A stretch of 64,000 nucleotides of DNA from Physella acuta. Lineage: Eukaryota; Mollusca; Gastropoda; Physidae. Location: positions 1,363,501-1,427,500 of the forward strand of contig NW_026731674.1 of NCBI RefSeq assembly GCF_028476545.1, written 5' to 3'. Position numbers and translations under genes: made by a program. The notes under the pieces are model-generated. The model did no database searches. It saw nothing but the letters and a program-made list of their open reading frames with translations, and was not told the origin of the DNA. Below are positions 56,697 to 64,000 of this stretch, piece by piece (the stretch's first letter is position 1; each line of letters opens with the position of its first letter).

Positions 56697-59600
56697 CTGG
56701 AAATAAACAAGCAGGAACCATCACGTCAACCAACCATCACGTTACTGTCAACCATCACGTTACTGTCAACCAACCATCAAGTTACTGTCAACCAACCATC
56801 AAGTTACTGTCAACCAACCATCAAGTTACTGTCAACCAACCATCAAGTTACTGTCAACCAACCATCAAGTTACTGTCAACCAACCATCAAGTTACTGTCA
56901 ACCAACCATCAAGTTACTGTCAACCAACCATCACGTACTTTAACAAATCTAACAGGGGACAGTACTTTAACAAATCTAACAGGGGACAGTACTTTAACAA
57001 ATCTAACAGGGGACAGTACTTTAACAAATCTAACAGGGGACAGTACTTTAACAAATCTAACAGGGGACAGTTCTTTAACAAATCTAACAGGGGACAGTAC
57101 TTTAACAAATCTAACAGGGGACAGTACTTTAACAAATCTAACAGGGGACAGTACTTTAACAAATCTAACAGGGGACAGTACTTTAACAAATCTAACAGGG
57201 GACAGTACTTTAACAAATCTAACAGGGGACAGTACTTTAACAGATCTAACAGGGGACAGTACTTTAACAGATCTAACAGGGGACAGTACTTTAACAGATC
57301 TAACAGGGGACAGTACTTTAACAAATCTAACAGGGGACAGTACTTTAACAAATCTAACAGGGGACAGTACTTTAACAAATCTAACAGGGGACAGTACTTT
57401 AACAGATCTAACAGGGGACAGTACTTTAACAAATCTAACAGGGGACAGTACTTTAACAGATCTAACAGGGGACAGTACTTTAACAGATCTAACAGGGGAC
57501 AGTACTTTAACAAATCTAACAGGGGACAGTACTTTAACAAATCTAACAGGGGACAGTACTTTAACAGATGCATGTAGTATCTGTCATTGACTAATTTTCC
57601 TGATATATTTTCACTGCACTAACGTAAAATATTGCAACTATTTATTTGTGGATGAAATAAATGGATGACCACTTAGCTTCCCTAAGATGGACTGACTTCA
57701 AAGGCCATTATTAAAGTTGAATGCAGCACTTGAATCAAAGTATTGTATATCCAGTTATTGTCACAAGTTACCCTGTTATTGTCACAAGTTACCCTGTTAT
57801 TGTCACAAGTTACCCTGTTATTGTCACAAGTTACCCTGTTATTGTCACAAGTTACCCTGTTATTGTCACAAGTTACCCTGTTATTGTCACAAGTTACCCT
57901 GTTATTGTCACAAGTTACCCTGTTATTGTCACAAGTTACCCTGTTATTGTCACAAGTTACCTTGTTATTGTCACAAGTTACCCTGTTATTGTCACAAGTT
58001 ACCCTGTTATTGTCACAAGTTACCCTGTTATTGTCACAAGTTACCCTGTTATTGTCACAAGTTACCCTGTTATTGTCACAAGTTACCCTGTTATTGTCAC
58101 AAGTTACCCTGTTATTGTCACAAGTTACCCTGTTATTGTCACAAGTTACCCTGTTATTGTCACAAGTTACCCTGTTATTGTCACAAGTTACCCTGTTATT
58201 GTCACAAGTTACCCTGTTATTGTCACAAGTTACCCTGTTATTGTCACAAGTTACCCTGTTATTGTCACAAGTTACCCTGTTATTGTCACAAGTTACCCTG
58301 TTATTGTCACAAGTTACCCTGTTATTGTCACAAGTTACCCTGTTATTGTCACAAGTTACCCTGTTATTGTCACAAGTTACCCTGTTATTGTCACAAGTTA
58401 CCCTGTTATTGTCACAAGTTACCCTGTTATTGTCACAAGTTACCCTGTTATTGTCACAAGTTACCCTGTTATTGTCACAAGTTACCCTGTTATTGTCACA
58501 AGTTACCCTGTTATTGTCACAAGTTACCCTGTTATTGTCACAAGTTACCCTGTTATTGTCACAAGTTACCCTGTTATTGTCACAAGTTACCCTGTTATTG
58601 TCACAAGTTACCCTGTTATTGTCACAAGTTACCCTGTTATTGTCACAAGTTACCCTGTTATTGTCACAAGTTACCCTGTTATTGTCACAAGTTACCCTGT
58701 TATTGTCACAAGTTACCCTGTTATTGCCACAAGTTACCCTGTTATTGTCACAAGTTACCCTGTTATTGCCACAAGTTACCCTGTTATTGTCACAAGTTAC
58801 CCTGTTATTGTCACGTTACCCTGTGTGACCTAATTAGGTCTTCTTTTTTTAATTGTTTGATTTTATGATTATTTAATTGGCCTTGAGTGGTCTGTTGTTC
58901 AAACTAAAGAAATTTTCCATCACGCTCATCTGATAGTTTTCACCACTGAGTTCGTGTGGCTCGTGCTTTGGCTACTTCCTCCCATTGGTCCTTTGAGGAC
59001 GACATCCCATAATTTTGGAGTCGTATATAAGGCAGGAATTTTCCTCGCACGGCTGCCCACTAGATATCCACAGGAGAGAGAGACATGTACGACGCCATGT
59101 TGTATTTTCTAGTTTAAGCAGCAATTAACTCTAAGTACCAGTGTATTCAGTATTTTTGTGTGTCTCATTTTAATAACGTGTAGGTTGTGTTGATTAAAAC
59201 GAATTCGGGTAATTTACCAGTGGTTGAGGTACGTAATACCTGTTATTGTTACAAGTTACCTTGTCACACGTTACCTTGTTATTGTCACAAGTCAGCAGTT
59301 GGATCAAAGTGTCGCTCTGGTCGAGGTACACAAGTTACCTTGTTATTGTCACAAGTTACCTTGTTATTGTCACAAGTTACCCAGTTGTTGTCACACGTTA
59401 CCTTGTTATTGTCTCAAGTCAGAAGTTGGATCAAAGTGTCGCTCTGGTCGAGGTACACAAGTTACCTTGTTATTGTCACAAGTTACCTTGTTATTGTCAC
59501 AAGTTACCCAGTTGTTGTCACACGTTACCTTGTTATTGTCTCAAGTCAGAAGTTGGATCAAAGTGTCGCTCTGGTCGAGGTACACAAGTTACCTTGTTAT

Positions 59601-60837
59601 TGTCACAAGTTACCTTGTTATTGTCACAAGTCAGCAGTTGGATCAAAGTGTCGCTCTGGTCGAGGTACACAAGTTACCTTGTTATTGTCACAAGTTACCT
59701 TGTTATTGTCACAAGTTACCCAGTTGTTGTCACACGTTACCTTGTTATTGTCACAAGTCAGCAGTTGGATCAAAGTGTCGCTCTGGTCGAGGTACACAAG
59801 TTACCTTGTTATTGTCACAAGTTACCTTGTTATTGTCACAAGTTACCCAGTTGTTGTCACAAGTTACCTTGTTATTGTCACAAGTCAGCAGTTGGATCAA
59901 AGTGTCGCTCTGGTCGAGGGCTTGTGTGTCTGCTATGACCAGCAGGGAGGCGCCAACTATTTCATCTATCCCTGCCTCATCCACCAGCCCTGCTGAGGTC
60001 AGGGCTTTGGTCAGCTGTATGATGTCATCAAAACGTCCCAACTTAGCCAGCTCCCTGGAGCAGTGAGTGAAGGTCAAGGCTGGATTCAACCTACATTCCT
60101 GGAGGTCATATGCTAAGGATTAGCCAGTGCTCAAATAGGTGGGGGGGGGGGGGGGGGGGTAAACAGTGAGGGGGGAGGTCATATGCTAAGGATTAGCCAG
60201 TGCTCAAATAGGTGGGGGGAGGGGGGTAAACAGTGAGGGGGGTAAACAGTGAGGGGGGTAAACAGTGAGGGGGGGGAGGGGAGGCCACATATTAGTTTAT
60301 TATCAGCCATGACCTTGTGCACTAAATGCCATTCATAGGCTCATACATATAGGGCGGGGTTCACTCATGTGGGGGGCGGGGTTCACTCATGTGGGGGGCG
60401 GGGTTCACTCATGTGGGGAGCGGGGTTCACTCACGTGAGGGGCGGGGTTCACTCACGTGGGGGGCGGGGTTCACTCATGTGGGGGGCGGGGTTCACTCAT
60501 GTGGGGGGCGGGGTTCACTCATGTGGGGGGCGGGGTTCACTCACGTGAGGGGCGGGGTTCACTCACGTGGGGGGCGGGGTTCACTCATGTAGGGGGCGGG
60601 GTTCACTCATGTGGGGTGGGTTCTGTGATGAAGGACATTAGTGCTGTATTGAGTCCTATGCTGAAGGACATTAGTGCTGTATCGAGTCCTATACTGAAGG
60701 ACATTAGTGCTGTATCGAGTCCTATGTTGGAGGACATTAGTGCTGTAGTCTTATAACTAGAGATATAATCAAGCCCAAACCTTAACGATCCTTGTGGCCA
60801 GATCAAAGCTGACTTTAAAATCAGAACACAGCAGAAT
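56517..60837 (-). CDS. ZFYVE26: ZFYVE26 (spastizin)-like, C-terminal three exons
   Basis: Three exons give 156 codons including the stop, all in phase 0. The sequence ILLCSDFKVSFDLATRIVK, ELAKLGRFDDIIQLTKAL, then CDNNKINAFILCGKLRSAYL and LAVKRDRVEDVQRIAGAAQR resembles the helical C-terminus of spastizin as I remember it (FDLAVQII..., DDNKVRAYLTCCKLRSAYLI). Spastizin is a PI3P-binding FYVE protein that works with spatacsin and AP-5 in late endosome/lysosome recycling; the FYVE domain itself would be upstream, beyond the right edge. The tail ends KWLEQHKNLDKQP. Its introns are filled with arrays and one LTR-like insertion. Tail-to-tail with the MIPOL1-like gene. Confidence 0.82.
56697..56935 (+). 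repeat. 22-bp minisatellite (CATCAAGTTACTGTCAACCA)
   Basis: About nine units, starting about 20 bp from the last-exon acceptor of the ZFYVE26-like gene. Confidence 0.93.
56936..57569 (+). repeat. 27-bp minisatellite (CTTTAACAAATCTAACAGGG)
   Basis: About 23 units with an AAATCT/AGATCT variant; very homogeneous. It yields a 217-residue open minus frame (LLKYCPLLD repeats) that is an artefact. Confidence 0.97.
57753..58820 (+). repeat. 21-bp minisatellite carrying the ZFYVE26-like donor
   Basis: About 51 near-identical units of GTTATTGTCACAAGTTACCC plus T. On the minus strand each is GTAACTTGTGACAATAACA then GG; the real exon ends CTTGTGACAATAACAAG before GTAACTTGTG. All three plus frames are open for over 360 residues purely because of the 21-bp period. 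Confidence 0.97.
58821..59221. mobile_element. LTR-like insertion, probable solo LTR
   Basis: A unique 400-bp segment splits the donor-derived array. It has an inverted CCAAT box (CCCATTGG) near 58980, a TATA box (GTATATAAGG) near 59025, and TG...CA type ends. No internal retroelement genes adjoin it. Family and age cannot be set from this copy. Confidence 0.5.
59229..59915 (+). repeat. Higher-order repeat with exon end, donor and 21-bp units
   Basis: Five or six blocks of roughly 90-130 bp. Each has GTTGGATCAAAGTGTCGCTC (the reverse complement of exon sequence coding SDTLIQL) followed by two to four 21-bp donor units. The last block contains the true exon end at 59868. Confidence 0.93.
59868..60098 (-). 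CDS. ZFYVE26: ZFYVE26-like penultimate exon
   Basis: Begins ECRLNPALTFTHCSRELAKL, then GRFDDIIQLTKALTSAGLV and ends TLIQLLTCDNNK. Acceptor TATGACCTCCAG; donor AACAAG followed by GTAACT. 231 nt, phase 0. An alternative acceptor at 60054 breaks the phase. Confidence 0.85.
60120..60295 (+). repeat. G-run and GTAAACAGTGAGGGGGG repeats
   Basis: A run of about 18 G, then short units GGGGGGTAAACAGTGA; blocks of GGTCATATGCTAAGGATTAG appear twice. G-quadruplex-prone on the plus strand, in a ZFYVE26-like intron. Confidence 0.85.
60350..60620 (+). repeat. 20-21-bp G-rich minisatellite (GGGGCGGGGTTCACTCATGT)
   Basis: About 13 units, ATGT/ACGT variants. G-quadruplex-prone. Confidence 0.93.
60628..60750 (+). 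repeat. 31-bp short array at the donor of the 60781 exon
   Basis: Four units with GGACATTAGTGCTGTATCGA and GTCCTAT. It lies about 30 bp from the donor. Confidence 0.9.
60781..60837 (-). CDS. ZFYVE26: ZFYVE26-like exon, third from last
   Basis: Reads ILLCSDFKVSFDLATRIVK. Acceptor TTATGTTTCCAG, donor GTTTGG. 57 nt, phase 0 at both ends. Confidence 0.8.
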
Positions 60838-60873
60838 CTGGAAACATAAGTCATAAAGTTTTATACAGTCATA

Positions 60874-63489
60874 CAGCAGAATCTGGAAACATAAGTCATA
60901 AAGTTTTATGCACACAGTCATACATCAGTCATAAAGCTTTATACACAGTCATACATCAGTCATAAAGCTTTATACACAGTCATACATAAGTCATAGAGCT
61001 TTATACACAGTCATACATCAGTCATAGAGCTTTATACACAGTCATACATCAGTCATAAAGCTTTATACACGGTCATACATCAGTCATAAAACTTTATACA
61101 GTCATACATCAGTCATAGAGCTTTATACAGTCATACATCAGTCAGAAAGCTTCATACACAGTCATAGATCAGTCATACAGCTTTATACAGTCATACATCA
61201 GTCAGAAAGCTTTATACACACATACAAACATCAGTCATAAAACTTTATACACAGTCATACATCAGTCATAAAGCTTTATACACAGTCATACATCAGTCAT
61301 AAAGCTTTATACAGTCATACATCAGTCATAAAGCTTTACACAGTCATACATCAGTCATAAAGCTTTATACAGTCATACATCAGTCATAAAGCTTTATACA
61401 GTCATACATCAGTCATAAAGCTTTATACACACAGACAAATACATCAGTCATAAAGCTTTATACACAGTCATACATCAGTCATAAAGCTTCATACAGTCAT
61501 ACATCAGTCATAAAGCTTTATACAGTCATACATCAGTCATAAAGCTTTATACAGTCATACATCAGTCATAAAGCTTTATACAGTCATACATCAGTCATAG
61601 AGCTTTATACAGTCATACATCAGTCATAAAGCTTTATACAGTCATACATCAGTCATAAAGCTTCATACACAGTCATACATCAGTCATAAAGCTTTATACA
61701 CACATACAAACATCAGTCATAAAGCTTTATACACACATACAAACATCAGTCATAAAGCTTTATACAGTCATACATCAGTCATAAAGCTTTATACACACAG
61801 TCATACATCAGTCATAAAGCTTTATACAGCCATACATCAGTCATAAAGCTTTATACACACATACAAACATCAGTCATAAAACTTTATACACAGTCATACA
61901 TCAGTCATAAAGCTTTATACAGTCATACATCAGTCATAAAGCTTCATACACAGTCATACATCAGTCATAAAGCTTTATACACACATACAAACATCAGTCA
62001 TAAAGCTTTATACACACATACAAACATCAGTCATAAAGCTTTATACAGTCATACATCAGTCATAAAGCTTTATACACACAGTCATACATCAGTCATAAAG
62101 CTTTATACAGCCATACATCAGTCATAAAGCTTTATACACACATACAAACATCAGTCATAAAACTTTATACACAGTCATACATCAGTCATAAAGCTTTATA
62201 CACAGTCATACATCAGTCATAAAGCTTTATACAGTCATACATCAGTCATAAAGCTTTACACAGTCATACATCAGTCATAAAGCTTTATACAGTCATACAT
62301 CAGTCATAAAGCTTTATACAGTCATACATCAGTCATAAAGCTTTATACACACAGACAAATACATCAGTCATAAAGCTTTATACACAGTCATACATCAGTC
62401 ATAAAGCTTCATACAGTCATACATCAGTCATAAAGCTTTATACAGTCATACATCAGTCATAAAGCTTTATACAGTCATACATCAGTCATAAAGCTTTATA
62501 CAGTCATACATCAGTCATAGAGCTTTATACAGTCATACATCAGTCATAAAGCTTTATACAGTCATACATCAGTCATAAAGCTTCATACACAGTCATACAT
62601 CAGTCATAAAGCTTTATACACACATACAAACATCAGTCATAAAGCTTTATACACACATACAAACATCAGTCATAAAGCTTTATACAGTCATACATCAGTC
62701 ATAAAGCTTTATACACACAGTCATACATCAGTCATAAAGCTTTATACAGCCATACATCAGTCATAAAGCTTTATACACACATACAAACATCAGTCATAAA
62801 GCTTTATACAGTCATACATCAGTCATAAAGCTTTATACACAGTCATACATCAGTCATAAAGCTTTATACACACAGACATACATCAGTCATAAAGCTTTAT
62901 ACAGTCATACATCAGTCATACAGCTTCATACACAGTCATACATCAGTCATAAAGCTTTATACACAGTCATACATCAGTCATAAAGCTTTATACAGTCATA
63001 CATCAGTCATAAAGCTTCATACACAGTCATACATCAGTCATAAAGCTTTATACAGTCATACATCAGTCATAAAGCTTTATACAGTCATACATCAGTCATA
63101 AAGCTTTATACAGTCATACATCAGTCATAAAGCTTTATACACAGTCATACATCAGTCATAAAGCTTTATACAGTCATACATCAGTCATAAAGCTTTATAC
63201 ACAGTCATACATCAGTCATAAAGCTTTATACAGTCATACATCAGTCATAAAGCTTTATACAGTCATACATCAGTCATAAAGCTTTATACAGTCATACATC
63301 AGTCATAAAGCTTCATACACAGTCATACATCAGTCATACAGCTTTATACAGTCATACATCAGTCATAGAGCTTTATACACACAGTCATACATCAGTCATA
63401 AAGCTTTATACACAGTCATACATCAGTCATAAAGCTTTATACACAGTCATACATCAGTCATAAAGCTTTATACACAGCTTTATACACAC
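60874..63489 (+). repeat. 28-30-bp minisatellite (CATCAGTCATAAAGCTTTAT), 2.6 kb
   Basis: About 90 units with CAGTCATA, CACATACAAA and CTTCATAC variants. Larger blocks are duplicated: the run with CTTTACACAGTC near 61335 recurs near 62255, and CAGCCATA marks 61830, 62107 and 62748. The first unit repeats the acceptor plus nine bases of the 60781-60837 exon (CAGAATCTGGAAACATAAGT). Confidence 0.96.
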
Positions 63490-63637
63490 ATATAGACAGA
63501 CAGACATACAAGTTACATTATTGTCCCCCCCCCCCCCCCCTGTCTGATTTCTCTCAGATGAATTAACCCCAGCCCTCCCTCGCTTTCAATACAAATGATC
63601 CAACTATCTTTAACCCTACACTATCCAAATCTCTAAA
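63490..63637. other. C-run and short unique sequence
   Basis: A run of about 18 C, then unique sequence between two arrays. No ZFYVE26-like exon recognised. Confidence 0.5.
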
Positions 63638-64000
63638 TGACATCTAGTATAAGAAATAAGTACTTTGCGAATGAAAGGATCATCTACTATATCTAGTATA
63701 AGAAATAAGTACTTTCTGAATGAAAGGAACATCTACTATATCTAGTATCAGAAATAAGTACTTTCCGAATGAAAGGATCATCTACTATATTTAGTATAAG
63801 AAATAAGTACTTTCCGAATGAAAGGATCATCTACTATATCTAGTATAAGAAATAAGTACTTTCTGAATGAAAGGAACATCTACTATATCTAGTATAAGAA
63901 ATAAGTACTTTCTGAATGAAAGGAACATCTACTATATCTAGTATAAGAAATAAGTACTTTCTGAATGAAAGGAACATCTACTATATCTAGTATAAGAAAT
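63638..64000 (+). repeat. 49-bp minisatellite (AGAAATAAGTACTTTCTGAA), continues off the edge
   Basis: Seven or more units with ATCTACTATATCTAGTATAA. Truncated by the window end. Confidence 0.93.

Noticed and set aside
57717-58868. Open frame of 383 residues (CHKLPCY repeats), and two more open frames on the same strand
   Set aside because: The period is 21 bp, so all three frames stay open; the array derives from a ZFYVE26-like donor on the other strand. No gene.

Overview
The window is animal nuclear DNA. It holds parts of three protein-coding genes with many spliceosomal introns, DNA-transposon relics, and an exceptional load of minisatellites: about two thirds of the bases lie in tandem arrays, nearly every one with its own unit. 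Intergenic and intron DNA is AT-rich with scattered AGATCTAGATCT-like motifs, which I associate with freshwater heterobranch snails. That assignment is a weak inference; the gene content only says metazoan.

Layout. (1) 47-10093, minus strand: 5' part of a KCTD3/SHKBP1-type gene (BTB/T1 domain, then WD40-type beta-propeller), ten small exons whose phases all agree; the 3' part lies left of the window. (2) 10094-12174: spacer between two divergent starts. (3) 12175 to at least 46212, plus strand: a MIPOL1-type coiled-coil gene, 12 exons, with a repeat-rich insertion coded by two exons and one 18.5-kb intron that is almost entirely one array. (4) 50459-55030: relic of a ZBED/SCAND3-type hAT transposon split by a smaller hAT element. 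(5) 56517-60837, minus strand: the last three exons of a ZFYVE26 (spastizin)-type gene, tail-to-tail with MIPOL1; its upstream exons lie right of the window.

The most notable pattern is where the arrays sit. At about ten splice junctions in all three genes the repeat unit contains the junction itself (exon-end bases plus donor, or acceptor plus first exon bases), so authentic-looking splice sites occur in tens of copies next to the real one. In the 18.5-kb array each unit starts with GT and ends with AG. Long open frames inside the arrays are by-products of periods divisible by three and are not genes. The three genes show no evident functional link; they simply share a neighbourhood prone to minisatellite growth.
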